Assembly (NCBI GenBank): GCA_022548915.1 | Contig: JAKZES010000006.1 | Location: 62,001 to 126,000 of the forward strand | DNA from: Verrucomicrobiaceae bacterium E54 | Lineage (GTDB): Bacteria; Verrucomicrobiota; Verrucomicrobiia; Verrucomicrobiales; Akkermansiaceae | Length of the DNA stretch: 64,000 nucleotides | Direction: 5' to 3' | Part shown: positions 24,475 to 32,984 of the stretch, piece after piece | Numbering within the stretch: position 1 is the first letter of the stretch | Layout: each line of letters starts with the position of its first letter | Notes under the pieces: model-generated | The model's database searches: none | Told to the model about the DNA's origin: nothing | What the model saw: only the letters and a program-made list of their open reading frames with translations | Position numbers and translations under genes: made by a program

Positions 24475-27009
24475 ATGAAAGCTCACACCATCGCAAAAAC
24501 CCTGCTGCTGGCCGTCACGACCGTCGCCATTTCCAACAGCTGGGCCATTTCCTCCGACAGCGAGCGGCGGCTCGGGACGCAGTACGAGAAGCAGTTCAAG
24601 GAACTCAAGGCCGACCTCGAAAAGGCGCTGGCACGGATCGATGCACGCGGCAAGGCGGACTACCTCGCCGCCCGCAAGGCCGAAACCGAGGCCGAGGTGA
24701 AGCTGAAGGAGGCCCGGGACCGCGTCGGCAAGGTCGGGGCGGCCCAGGGGCTGGTCGCTCACGCCAAGGGCAAGTGGATCGGCGGTGCCGAAAAGGGCAT
24801 CGCCGCCACCAAGGCGAAACTCAAGGAGGCCAAGACTGCGGACGAACGCAAGGCGGCCGAGCAGGAACTCGCCAAGTGGGAAAAGAACAAGCAGGAAGGA
24901 CTCGCGGCACTCGAGGAACGGCAGGCACAGCTCGACGAAGCCCTCAAGGACAAGCCGGCCGCCGAGAAGGCCCTCAAGCAGGCGCAGGAGACGCTCGCCG
25001 CCGCCAAGGCACGGACGATGCAGGCGCTCGAGGATCTCGGGCTGGAGAAGCTCCTGACGAGCAACACCTACGACGGACCGCTGGCGAAGTTCGTCGTGAT
25101 GAACGAAGCCACGCCGGACAAGCTCGCGGCCTTTGCCGGACAAGGCCGGGAACAGGAGGCGATGATCGAGGCGATGCTCGCCGACGACGCCCTGCTGGTC
25201 CAGATGGCCGTGGCCGACGGTGCCCGCGGCGGCAACTACGGCCGGGCGATGGAGATCTACCACGGGATCCGCGAGGCCAGCGAGCAACCCATCGAGGGCA
25301 CCTTGCAGCGCCTGGCGCTGGCGATCAGCCTCGAGCACGCCACCCCCCACCAGCAGCGCAATGCGGTCGCCGCCACCGACGCCCCTGCCGAGGTCGATCC
25401 GGTGGGTCGCTACCTGCAGTACGAGAAGGCCTTCCTCAACGGCCGCCTCGACCCGGCCTTCGCCAACCTCACCGTGTGGGACATGCGCTACGTGGTGGAC
25501 GGCGAGGAGCCCGACGAGATCAGCGTGTGGGGCCGCGAAATGCTGCGCACCTACCGTCCGGACCACATCACGATGAACGACTACCGCTGGCGCTACGTCG
25601 CGCTGGTGCGCTCGGACATTCCCTACGGCTCGCAGAACGTGAAGGACGACAAGGACGAGCTGCAGTTCTTCCAGAACATCCTCATGAATGGCGGCGTGTG
25701 CGGGCGCCGCGCCTTCATCGGCCGCTTCATTCTGCGCGCCTTCGGCATTCCCACCACCGCCCGCCCGCAGAAAGGCCACGCCGCGCTGGCCCACTGGACC
25801 CCCGACGGCTGGGTCGTCTGCCTCGGTGGCGGCTGGGGCGCCGGCTGGACCAAGACGCCCTACGATCGCGACCGCGATTTCCTCGCCACCACCCAGGCAC
25901 GGGCGACCGGCGCCCACTACCTGCGGGTCAAGCGTGCCCATTGGATTGCCGACCTGATGGGTGAGAAGCGCGTCTGGGGACTGGAGGGCAAGGCCGAGCC
26001 CGGATTCTGGAACGGCATCGCCCTCAACACCCAGCGCGCCCTGATCGAGGCCGCCGACGCCAAGACGCTCGAAGCCGTCGGCGAGGACATCGCCGAGGCC
26101 AGCGACACCAAGGAGAAGATCGAGATCGTCGAGGTCGAGATCACCGATGACGACCGCAAGATCCGCGAGGAGGACGGGGTGATCCGGATCCCCGCTGCCG
26201 CGACCGAAGGCAGCCGCGGCATCCAGTTCATGGACAGCAGCCTCGGCGGCAAGCAGCTCCACTACGGGAGAGGTAGTAATGCCGAGTTCGAGTATGCCTT
26301 CCAGACCAGGACCAAGGGCAAGCACGCGCTCGTCGCCCGGCTCGCCACGCCAAGCTGGAAGCAGTCTTTCGATGTCACGGTCAACGGCGACGAGGTCGTC
26401 CCGATGCCGCTGCCCCACACGGTCGGCCTGTGGGGCACGAGCGAGCCGATCGCGGTCGAGCTGAAGAACGGTCGCAACACGCTGCGCTTCAAGCGGACCG
26501 CCGACAGCAACTCGAAGGGGATCACCATCAAGGAATTCAAGCTGGTTCCCTGGGATCAGCGCGAGGAACTGCTCGTCGCGGAGGAGGCCGCTCCGGAGGA
26601 GGAGACCGGCGTGTCGTCATCCTACCAGAACCTGCTCGCCACCTCGCTGCTGCAGTCCCTCGCCGGCATCAGCAAGGACGGCCGGCTGGAGCCGCTGCCG
26701 ATGGATCTCTCGATCACCGGATCCCGGGTCAAGCTGCTGGAGGCCAGCGGCAGCGGCATTCTCGCCTTCCAGGCCGAGGAGGGCGGCAAGGTCGTGCCGG
26801 TGGCGATGGAGGACCTCAAGCTCGAGGACCACGCCCTCCTCGCCCGGTTGGTCGCCCGGCTCTGCCCGGACGATCCGACCGCCCACGCCCTTGCCGGTGC
26901 CTACATGGAGGCCGTTGGCGATGCCGCGCTTGCCGCAGACTACCGCCGCAAGGCCGGTGCCGAGGTGGTCGAGCAATTCACCGCGATGCTCCAGCAGCAG
27001 GCGAAGTAG
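24475..27009 (+). CDS. Secreted transglutaminase-like protein with coiled-coil front
   Basis: From ATG 24475 it is 844 residues: signal peptide (1 to about 25); long charged coiled coil (about 30-190); then a transglutaminase/protease-like core. The core has NGGVCGRRAFIGRFILRAFGIP (Cys409 in GGVCGRRAF) and KGHAALAHWTPDGW (His435 or His440 with Asp444), the Cys-His-Asp arrangement of the superfamily. A beta domain follows (about 590-690). It is probably periplasmic or surface located, acting as an amidase, protease or crosslinker. The next gene starts 31 bases downstream on the same strand, suggesting an operon. The 211 bases upstream show no repeat. Confidence 0.78.
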   Translation: MKAHTIAKTLLLAVTTVAISNSWAISSDSERRLGTQYEKQFKELKADLEKALARIDARGKADYLAARKAETEAEVKLKEARDRVGKVGAAQGLVAHAKGKWIGGAEKGIAATKAKLKEAKTADERKAAEQELAKWEKNKQEGLAALEERQAQLDEALKDKPAAEKALKQAQETLAAAKARTMQALEDLGLEKLLTSNTYDGPLAKFVVMNEATPDKLAAFAGQGREQEAMIEAMLADDALLVQMAVADGARGGNYGRAMEIYHGIREASEQPIEGTLQRLALAISLEHATPHQQRNAVAATDAPAEVDPVGRYLQYEKAFLNGRLDPAFANLTVWDMRYVVDGEEPDEISVWGREMLRTYRPDHITMNDYRWRYVALVRSDIPYGSQNVKDDKDELQFFQNILMNGGVCGRRAFIGRFILRAFGIPTTARPQKGHAALAHWTPDGWVVCLGGGWGAGWTKTPYDRDRDFLATTQARATGAHYLRVKRAHWIADLMGEKRVWGLEGKAEPGFWNGIALNTQRALIEAADAKTLEAVGEDIAEASDTKEKIEIVEVEITDDDRKIREEDGVIRIPAAATEGSRGIQFMDSSLGGKQLHYGRGSNAEFEYAFQTRTKGKHALVARLATPSWKQSFDVTVNGDEVVPMPLPHTVGLWGTSEPIAVELKNGRNTLRFKRTADSNSKGITIKEFKLVPWDQREELLVAEEAAPEEETGVSSSYQNLLATSLLQSLAGISKDGRLEPLPMDLSITGSRVKLLEASGSGILAFQAEEGGKVVPVAMEDLKLEDHALLARLVARLCPDDPTAHALAGAYMEAVGDAALAADYRRKAGAEVVEQFTAMLQQQAK

Positions 27010-27040
27010 GCACGAGCGCCACCCCCCCAATTCCAACATC

Positions 27041-28213
27041 ATGAACACCCGCCCCTATTCCTCCATGGCTCTGCTTGCCATGGCCGCCGCCGCCGTGACC
27101 GGCTCTCTCGCTGCCAAGCCGCTCAAGGTCTTCATCCTCACCGGCCAGTCCAACATGGAGGGCCATGCCCAGACCCGCACCTTCCCCGCGGTCGCCAAGG
27201 ACCCGAAGACGGCCGACCTCTACAAGAAGATGGTCGATGCCGATGGTGAGCCGGCGACGATCGAGGACGTGTGGATCGCCTATTCCTACGGGGACTTCGG
27301 AGGAAATCCGGTGGGCAAGCGCTCGGGGCAGCTGACCTCGGGCTTCGGCAGCCAGCACCACGTGGGAACCGGCAAGATCGGCCCCGAGCTGACCTTCGGC
27401 ATCACGATGCACGAGCACCTCGGCGAGCCCATCCTGCTGATCAAGAATGCTTGGGGCGGCAAGAGCCTGATGGTCGACTTCCGCCCGCCAAGCGGTGGTG
27501 AACTGGAGGATGAAAAGGCCAAGGAGCGGGCCGGAAAGTACTACGGTCACATGATGGACCACGTGAAGGAAGTGCTGGCCGATCCCAAGAAGGTCTATCC
27601 GGACTACGACGAGAAGGAGGGCTACGAGCTGGCCGGCTTCGTCTGGTTCCAGGGCTTCAACGACCTCGTGGGGAACTACCCGCGGGTCGATCCCGCCCAG
27701 GGCAAGAAAAGCGTCAAGGACTACTCCGAATACAGCCGGCTGCTGGCCTGCTTCATCCGCGACGTCCGCAAGGACCTCTCCGCTCCCGGGCTGCCCTTCG
27801 TGATCGGGGTGCTCGGCACCGGCGGCGAATCGGCCGGCGACAACACGGACGCCTTCCGCAAGGCGATGGCCGCACCCGGAGAGTCGGACGAGTTCAAGGG
27901 AACGGTCGCCAACGTCTTCACCCACGAATACTGGCCCGCTGAGATCGAGGCGGTCATGGAGAAGGTGAATGCCGTGAACAAGGAGTTCGCCGATCGGGAT
28001 CGCGAGATCAAGCAGCGCCGGAAAGACGGCGGGGAGTGGAAGGAGGATGCCGCCAAGCTGGAGGCGGAAAAGAAGGCGAAGATCGAGGAGGCCCTGAGTG
28101 AGGAGGAGCTGTTCCAGTACGAGGTGGGGCGCTCCAACCAGGGTTTCCACTACCACGGCTCGGCCAAGTTCTTCGCCCGCATCGGCAAGGCCTTCGCGGA
28201 GGCGCTGGTGTGA
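27041..28213 (+). CDS. Secreted SGNH/SASA-family carbohydrate esterase
   Basis: The 390-residue product has a signal peptide (about 1-25) and the esterase motif KVFILTGQSNMEGH with Ser37 as nucleophile. Block III is FVWFQGFNDLVG, and the C-terminal block is NQGFHYHGSAKFFARIG, giving the catalytic His. An unusual highly charged helical insert (about 310-360, QRRKDGGEWKEDAAKLEAEK) precedes this block. It probably de-acetylates polysaccharides. Start ATG 27041 gives a clean signal peptide. It follows the transglutaminase-like gene closely. Confidence 0.87.
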   Translation: MNTRPYSSMALLAMAAAAVTGSLAAKPLKVFILTGQSNMEGHAQTRTFPAVAKDPKTADLYKKMVDADGEPATIEDVWIAYSYGDFGGNPVGKRSGQLTSGFGSQHHVGTGKIGPELTFGITMHEHLGEPILLIKNAWGGKSLMVDFRPPSGGELEDEKAKERAGKYYGHMMDHVKEVLADPKKVYPDYDEKEGYELAGFVWFQGFNDLVGNYPRVDPAQGKKSVKDYSEYSRLLACFIRDVRKDLSAPGLPFVIGVLGTGGESAGDNTDAFRKAMAAPGESDEFKGTVANVFTHEYWPAEIEAVMEKVNAVNKEFADRDREIKQRRKDGGEWKEDAAKLEAEKKAKIEEALSEEELFQYEVGRSNQGFHYHGSAKFFARIGKAFAEALV

Positions 28214-28555
28214 ATGGGGTCAGGTGCTGCATTTTAACATTTGGATACGGCATTCATGGTAGTTTTGGACGGAACGAGCCGTCTTGCTCCTTCGATTTCC
28301 TCAGTCCGTGTCTTTCCGCGCTCCATTTGGCGACGCGCAGAATGGCATCGGGCATGTGGTGTCCGATGAGGGTGATTTTCAGTTCGTCGGGATGGGGTCG
28401 GCCGGGCTTGGTCTTGATTGGGTATTTGCCGATTCGCACACCGCGAGAACTGATGATGAGTTGGATGCCATTGAGGAACTCCCCGGCGCTGTTCGTGCCC
28501 CCCGGTTGCAGTCGGCCTGTGGGGCGAATGAACCACGTCCCGTTGAGAATTCGGG
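28214..28555. other. Non-coding stretch with possible transposon-end or gene remnant
   Basis: Immediately after the esterase stop the plus strand reads GGGGTCAGGTGCTGCATTTT. An end with ACCTGACCCC beside A/T-rich sequence is reminiscent of sequences next to IS200/Tyr-type transposases in many genomes, though this is from memory. On the minus strand a frame can be read (GEFLNGIQLIISSRGVRIGK, then HPDELKITLIGHHMPDAI) that has no start of its own and merges into the SDR gene in another frame. Its amino-acid mix is not that of a random GC-rich shadow. A decayed mobile element passenger is possible. Confidence 0.35.
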
Positions 28556-29206
28556 CTACTCCGGCCGGCTGTCGAGCTGGAAGACCTGGCCGGAGGTGTG
28601 CGGGAGGTGGTGGTGGAGGTGGACGAGGAAATCGGCGGTGGCCTGCGGGGTGTTGAGTCGGCCGAGGCAATGGGAGGCGAGGACGGCGGTGCGGTGATCC
28701 TTGCCGACTCCGGCGGTCATCCGGGTTTCGAGAAATCCGGGGAGCAGGGTGTTGACGCGGATTCCGGCGGGGCCGAGCTCCCGGGCGAGTGAGCGGGCAA
28801 AGCCGAGGAGCCCGGCCTTGGCGGCGGCGTAGGTGGCCTGGCCGGGGGCCGGATGGCATGCCGCATGGCTGGCGACAAAGACCAGATGACCGCTCCGTCG
28901 CTTGATCATCCCCCAGGCCACGGCCTTGGCGCAGCGGTAGGCACCGTGGAGGTTGACCTCCAGCTGGCGATCCCACGAATCCTCAGCGGTGCGCGCGAGC
29001 AGCCGGTCTTCCGCCAGCCCGGCATTGGCGATCAGCAGGTCCGGCGTTTCCGCCGTCGCGAAATACCGCTCGACCGAAGTGGAATCGGCGACGTCGAGAT
29101 CCCTGCGACCCGGCGCATCGACCCGGTCGCCCGCCCTCTCGAAGGCATGGCCGATGGCCCGGGCGAGGTCGCCCTCGCCGCCGGTGATCAGGATTCGCTG
29201 GCCCAC
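28556..29206 (-). CDS. Short-chain dehydrogenase/reductase (SDR)
   Basis: A 216-residue classical SDR with nucleotide-binding ILITGGEGDLARAIGHAF (glycine motif 9-12), NAG at 61-63, catalytic Ser113 (FVASHAACHP) and YAAAK (Tyr126, Lys130). It ends with the typical TSGQVFQLD. It is shorter than the 250-residue norm, with the compact loops seen in FabG-like relatives. It reduces a keto group or oxidises an alcohol with NAD(P), substrate unknown. The gene starts 52 bases downstream of the TPR protein on the same strand. Confidence 0.88.
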   Translation of the reverse strand: MGQRILITGGEGDLARAIGHAFERAGDRVDAPGRRDLDVADSTSVERYFATAETPDLLIANAGLAEDRLLARTAEDSWDRQLEVNLHGAYRCAKAVAWGMIKRRSGHLVFVASHAACHPAPGQATYAAAKAGLLGFARSLARELGPAGIRVNTLLPGFLETRMTAGVGKDHRTAVLASHCLGRLNTPQATADFLVHLHHHLPHTSGQVFQLDSRPE

Positions 29207-29258
29207 GGGCCGATCATGGACAGGGGAAGCGGGCGGGGGAAGGCGGGAGGCGACGACC

Positions 29259-29789
29259 TCATTTGGCCGGCCGGATCACGGTCGCGTGCTCGTCGTAGCG
29301 GGCGGTGGCGCCGACCTGTTGGAGAAGGTAGTCGAGTGCCACCTTGGCGGGAACATTCTTGAGCCGGAGGTTCACTTCCTTGTCACCCAGTGACCCGCCC
29401 GGATCCTGCACCATGAAGTTGGGTGTCAGCGCCTTGTCTTCGCCGCGGCTCTTGGCCGATTCGGTCTCGATCATCTGTCCGAGCGCGGCGAGCGCCTCGT
29501 TGAGGGTCACGCCGGCAAAGTCGATGGCCGGCAACCGGATCTCGGCAAGTTCCGCGGCACGGCGCTGGGCCTTGAGCGCCTCGGCCCGGGCGGGAAGCTG
29601 GCCGAGCTGGTAGCGGGCCTGGGCGTGGTTGGGCTGAATTCTGAGCGCCTCCCGGAAGGCCTTCTCGGCGGCCTCGGGTTGACCCTGGTTCATGGCGGCG
29701 AGACCCATCTGGTAGAGCCGCTCGGCATCGTTGGAAAACGCGGGCAGCGAGGTGGCGATGAGGACGAGGAGAAGAACGATGGATTTCAT
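29259..29789 (-). CDS. Secreted TPR protein with secretin/STN-like tail
   Basis: The 176-residue protein has a signal peptide (MKSIVLLLVLIATSLPAFS) and one or two TPR motifs (about 22-60, AAMNQGQPEAAEKAFREALR, NHAQARYQLGQL). The C-terminal half (about 85-176) has AIDFAGVTLNEALAALGQM and VNLRLKNVPAKVALDYLLQQ, typical of STN/secretin N-domain folds. It probably takes part in envelope assembly or a type II secretion-like complex. No partner gene lies nearby. Name not assignable. Confidence 0.72.
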   Translation of the reverse strand: MKSIVLLLVLIATSLPAFSNDAERLYQMGLAAMNQGQPEAAEKAFREALRIQPNHAQARYQLGQLPARAEALKAQRRAAELAEIRLPAIDFAGVTLNEALAALGQMIETESAKSRGEDKALTPNFMVQDPGGSLGDKEVNLRLKNVPAKVALDYLLQQVGATARYDEHATVIRPAK

Positions 29790-29911
29790 GGGCTTGGGAC
29801 GGGTCTGGTGACGAATTCTGACGGGCGATATGCAGCTACAAGCTTGCGCAGATTCGGCGATCCATCAATCCCGGAGTTGCGTGGAGCGCCGGGAGCGGGC
29901 ATTTCGGTAGG

Positions 29912-30964
29912 GTGACCGATGACGAACGGTGGATGGCGAGGGCCATCGAGGAAGCGGAACGTGGCGTGGGGAAGACCGCGCCGAATCCGCCGGTGGGCTG
30001 CGTGATCGTTCGCGACGGGATGGAAATCGGCGCGGGATGGCATCGACGGGCGGGCCAACCCCACGCCGAGCGCGAGGCGATCGCCGCGGTCGCCGGGATC
30101 CACGGCCCCGAGGCGCTGCGCGGGGCGACGGCCTACGTGACGCTCGAGCCGTGTTCGACCCACGGGCGGACGCCGCCATGCACCGGTGCCCTGGTCGAAG
30201 CGGGCATCGGCCGGGTGGTTTTCGCCTGCACCGACCCGAACCCCGCCCACGCGGGGGCGGCGGTGGGCGTGCTTCATTCCGCGGGAATCGAAGTGACCCG
30301 GGGCGTGCTGGAGGACGAAGCCCGGCACCTGATCCGTCCCTTCTCGAAGGTGCAGGCCACGGGCCTGCCGTGGGTGCTGTGGAAGACGGCGATGAGCCTC
30401 GACGGGCGCCTGACCCGTCCGCCGGGCGAGGGGATGTGGCTGACGGGGCCGGCCTCGCGCGCCGAGGTCCAGCGCCTGCGATCCGGGGTGGATGCCATCG
30501 TGACTTCCGGGGAGACCGTGCGCCGCGACCGGCCCCGGCTCAATCTACGGGACTTGCAGTACTTGGATGGCCGGGATCAGCCGTGGCGGCTGGTCCTGAC
30601 CGATCGGCCCGACTCGTTGCCGCAGGATGCGCCGCTGTTCGCGGACGGTCATCGCGAGCGCACCGTGGTGCGTCCGCGCGGCGACCTGGCGGCGGTCCTG
30701 CGCGAGATGGTGTCGGAGTTCGATGTCGCCACCGTGATGCTCGAATGCGGGGGGCGCCTGGCGGCGGACTTCGCCGAAGCGGGACTGATCGACGAGGTGG
30801 TGGCATTCATGGCGCCGGTGTTGTGCGGCGGGCCGGTTCCCGCGTTGGGGGGCGGGGGTCTCCCCGAAGGTTGCGGGCTCGACGGGGTGAGCTTCCGCCG
30901 CTTCGACGACGACGTGATGATGCGCGGCGTGCTCCGTCACGGGACTCTCACGCAAGACGCTTGA
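29912..30964 (+). CDS. ribD: Bifunctional riboflavin biosynthesis deaminase/reductase RibD
   Basis: The 350-residue protein joins an N-terminal deaminase with zinc-binding residues His51 (HAE, PHAEREAIAAV), Cys81 and Cys90 (LEPCSTHGRTPPC). A C-terminal reductase follows (about 150-350, WVLWKTAMSLDGRL, DAIVTSGETVRRDRPRLN). It performs steps two and three of riboflavin synthesis. Start GTG 29912 gives the family-typical MTDDERWMARAIEEAERG. No other rib gene or FMN riboswitch is seen around it. Confidence 0.95.
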   Translation: MTDDERWMARAIEEAERGVGKTAPNPPVGCVIVRDGMEIGAGWHRRAGQPHAEREAIAAVAGIHGPEALRGATAYVTLEPCSTHGRTPPCTGALVEAGIGRVVFACTDPNPAHAGAAVGVLHSAGIEVTRGVLEDEARHLIRPFSKVQATGLPWVLWKTAMSLDGRLTRPPGEGMWLTGPASRAEVQRLRSGVDAIVTSGETVRRDRPRLNLRDLQYLDGRDQPWRLVLTDRPDSLPQDAPLFADGHRERTVVRPRGDLAAVLREMVSEFDVATVMLECGGRLAADFAEAGLIDEVVAFMAPVLCGGPVPALGGGGLPEGCGLDGVSFRRFDDDVMMRGVLRHGTLTQDA

Positions 30965-31022
30965 AGGTTTCACCCCGGGATCATTCGGCGTTCATCCGGT
31001 TGCGGATCATGGGAGCCGTCCT

Positions 31023-31301
31023 ATGAGTAATACCATGAATGCTGAAGTTGAATCCGTGACCCGTCGCAACGGTTGGAAAGCCAGTGTGCGACCGGTCCTG
31101 AGTTATGGCATCGCCATCGGCCTGACGCTTGCCGGTCCGGCGCTGATGGCGTCCGCCTTGATCCTCGCCCTGCTGGCGGGTGATGCGTCCATCATCGGGC
31201 TGGGCCTGCTTGCCGGGGCGTTTCTCGGTGCCGCCGGTGCGGTCGCCCTGCTCTGGTGCTTGGCGGAATCGCGCGGCTCCCGGAGTGCCGACATGGCATG
31301 A
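31023..31301 (+). CDS. Small two-helix membrane protein
   Basis: The 92-residue product has two hydrophobic stretches (about 28-52, SYGIAIGLTLAGPALMASAL; 55-82, IIGLGLLAGAFLGAAGAVAL) after a positively charged N-terminus. No family recognised. It lies 58 bases downstream of ribD on the same strand and may be co-transcribed. A role in the membrane is all that can be said. Confidence 0.6.
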   Translation: MSNTMNAEVESVTRRNGWKASVRPVLSYGIAIGLTLAGPALMASALILALLAGDASIIGLGLLAGAFLGAAGAVALLWCLAESRGSRSADMA

Positions 31302-31330
31302 CGCCCGATTGGTCCGAGCATGCAAGGGTG

Positions 31331-31400
31331 GGCCGATGGCTCCTGCCGGCCGGGGCCATCGGCCGGGCCTGTGGGCGGGCCTGTGGCCGGGCCTGTGGGC
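31331..31400. repeat. 10-bp stem-loop followed by three 12-bp tandem repeats
   Basis: GGCCGATGGC (31331-31340) pairs with GCCATCGGCC (31355-31364). Then GGGCCTGTGGGC, GGGCCTGTGGCC and GGGCCTGTGGGC run in tandem (31365-31400). It fills the gap between two convergent genes and could act as a transcription end point, but has no T-run. Confidence 0.7.
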
Positions 31401-31431
31401 GGGTGCATTCCCTGCGCACGGGGGACGCGCG

Positions 31432-32454
31432 CTACTTGCCGAAGAGTTGCGTCCAGTGACTGCCGTGCCGACCAAGACCGATCCGGGTGTGATTGGCGCC
31501 GAAGAGGTTCTTGTGGTGGCCGGGTGAGAAGAACCAGCCCTTGTTGGCGGACTCGGGCTGGGTCGAGCCCGCGTAGATGTTTTCACCCGAGGCCGTGGTG
31601 CCGAAATTCCTGGCCCGGTCCCAGGGTGTGGCCTTTCCCGGAACCGGCGACTCGTGGGCGAAGAACCCCTGCTCGGCCATGTCCTTCGAGTGGTCGCGTG
31701 CGGCCTCGCAGAGTTTTGGATCGATTTCGAGCGCGTTGAGGCCGACGAGCAGACGCCACAGGTTTGCCTCTTCGACTCCCCGCGCTTCGTCTTCGGGCAC
31801 CCCCGTGTCCTCGGCCGTCCTGCGGTTCTTCTCGAGGATCCGCAGGCCATCGCGGGGCAAGTCACCGGTTTCAGCGGCAATGCGCGCCTCGGCAGCGGCG
31901 AGTTGTTCGACCGAGTCGCTCGGGGTGGCGGAATAGTCGGCATCGAGCGCGGCATCGCGGAATCGGGCGAGCTGGGTGGCGGCTTGCCGCAGCTTGGTGG
32001 TCGCCGGCGGGAGCTTGGCCACGATCTCACCCGCGCTGGGGGCCAGCATCTGGCGGAGTTCTTCCACCGCGGGCATGCTCTTGGATTTGAGCAGCGGCTT
32101 CATCGGGGCCTCGTCGAGGTTGCGGATCCGCAGAAACTCCTCGCGCAGGTCCCGGATGCGCTTCCGGGAATCATTCCCGCCGCCGACCACCGAAGCGGCT
32201 TCGTCCTCCAATGTCTTGAGGTAGCGGTCGCGCACCCCGGGCCACGCCTTGTTGAGGTCGGCCAGCAGCGCCTTGAGCGTGTCGCCGTCCTTGTCCTCGA
32301 GGGACTCGCAGATGGGGTCGATCGACTCGCCCCTTTCAAGCCGGGTCTGGAATGCCGCCAGCAACTCGTCGGAGGCGAGATTGGCGGCGGCCGGGACGGC
32401 GAGGCAGGCCAGCAGGATGACGAGTCGGGTGGTCACGAAATGAACGCGGGGCAA
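31432..32454 (-). CDS. Secreted CAP/SCP-like domain protein
   Basis: The 340-residue protein has a signal peptide (about 1-24), then a helical region (about 30-200). At the C-terminus is a CAP (SCP/TAPS) domain with NLWRLLVGLNALEIDPKLC, HSKDMAEQGFFAHESPVPG, GENIYAGS, WFFSPGHHKNLFG and HTRIGLGRHG. The His and Glu pair typical of CAP cavities is present. The function of bacterial CAP proteins is poorly known (surface, possibly binding or protease-like). It stands alone between a convergent and an upstream minus-strand small gene. Confidence 0.85.
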   Translation of the reverse strand: MPRVHFVTTRLVILLACLAVPAAANLASDELLAAFQTRLERGESIDPICESLEDKDGDTLKALLADLNKAWPGVRDRYLKTLEDEAASVVGGGNDSRKRIRDLREEFLRIRNLDEAPMKPLLKSKSMPAVEELRQMLAPSAGEIVAKLPPATTKLRQAATQLARFRDAALDADYSATPSDSVEQLAAAEARIAAETGDLPRDGLRILEKNRRTAEDTGVPEDEARGVEEANLWRLLVGLNALEIDPKLCEAARDHSKDMAEQGFFAHESPVPGKATPWDRARNFGTTASGENIYAGSTQPESANKGWFFSPGHHKNLFGANHTRIGLGRHGSHWTQLFGK

Positions 32455-32497
32455 GGATGCTCGGCCCCTTGCCCCGCGTCGAGTCGGATCCGGTGGA

Positions 32498-32851
32498 TCA
32501 GCGGCACTTGCGTGCGGAGCCTCCGCCGACGATCACCGGGCCGATGCGGAAGCCGGTCGAGCGGTGGCTCCGGACACTGCGGCCGTAGTGCGTGCGGGGC
32601 GCATAGCTGTGGCCGTAGGCGTGGTGCGAGCGGCAGCGGTGGTTCACCGACAGCGTCCGGGTGCGGTAGATCGGACGGCCGGTGCAGCGGTCGTAGTAGG
32701 CGACGTAGCGCTGGACGTAGACCGGGCAACCGCAGCTGGTGTAGTGGCTGACGTAGGTGTGGCTGCTGTTGCAACCGGGGCGGGCTTCGGCATCGGGAGC
32801 GGCGATGAAGCCGGCGCCGATCACGGTGAGGAGTGCAAACAAGTTCTTCAT
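32498..32851 (-). CDS. Small secreted His/Tyr/Arg/Cys-rich protein
   Basis: The 117-residue product has a signal peptide (MKNLFALLTVIGAGFIAAPDAEA) and a mature part rich in H, Y, R, S and C (HTYVSHYTSCGCPVYVQRYV, RCRSHHAYGHSY). Five cysteines and many histidines suggest metal binding or surface crosslinking. No known family. It lies 43 bases before the CAP protein on the same strand. A functional link is not shown. Confidence 0.65.
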   Translation of the reverse strand: MKNLFALLTVIGAGFIAAPDAEARPGCNSSHTYVSHYTSCGCPVYVQRYVAYYDRCTGRPIYRTRTLSVNHRCRSHHAYGHSYAPRTHYGRSVRSHRSTGFRIGPVIVGGGSARKCR

Positions 32852-32923
32852 GGCATGTGTGTTTCGGATTCGTCCCTTCGACCGCGGTGCCGTGAAATTT
32901 ATTCAGACAACTTTCGGGGATCG

Positions 32924-32960
32924 GCAAAAAAGAACCCGCACCGGCCGGGCCGATGCGGGT
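32924..32960 (-). terminator. Rho-independent terminator after GYF_2 gene
   Basis: On the minus strand a GC-rich hairpin (ACCCGCATCGGCCC with GGCCGGTGCGGGT) is followed by TTCTTTTTTGCC. It lies 25 bases after the stop of the gene at 32985-33830. Confidence 0.8.
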
Positions 32961-32984
32961 GTTGAACGAGTCGGGGACGTGGTC

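Noticed and set aside
24445-26418. 657-codon minus-strand frame opposite the transglutaminase-like gene
   Set aside because: Antisense shadow without motifs.
29790-29911. FMN riboswitch before ribD
   Set aside because: The gap is only 122 bases and the conserved RFN-element blocks are not visible.
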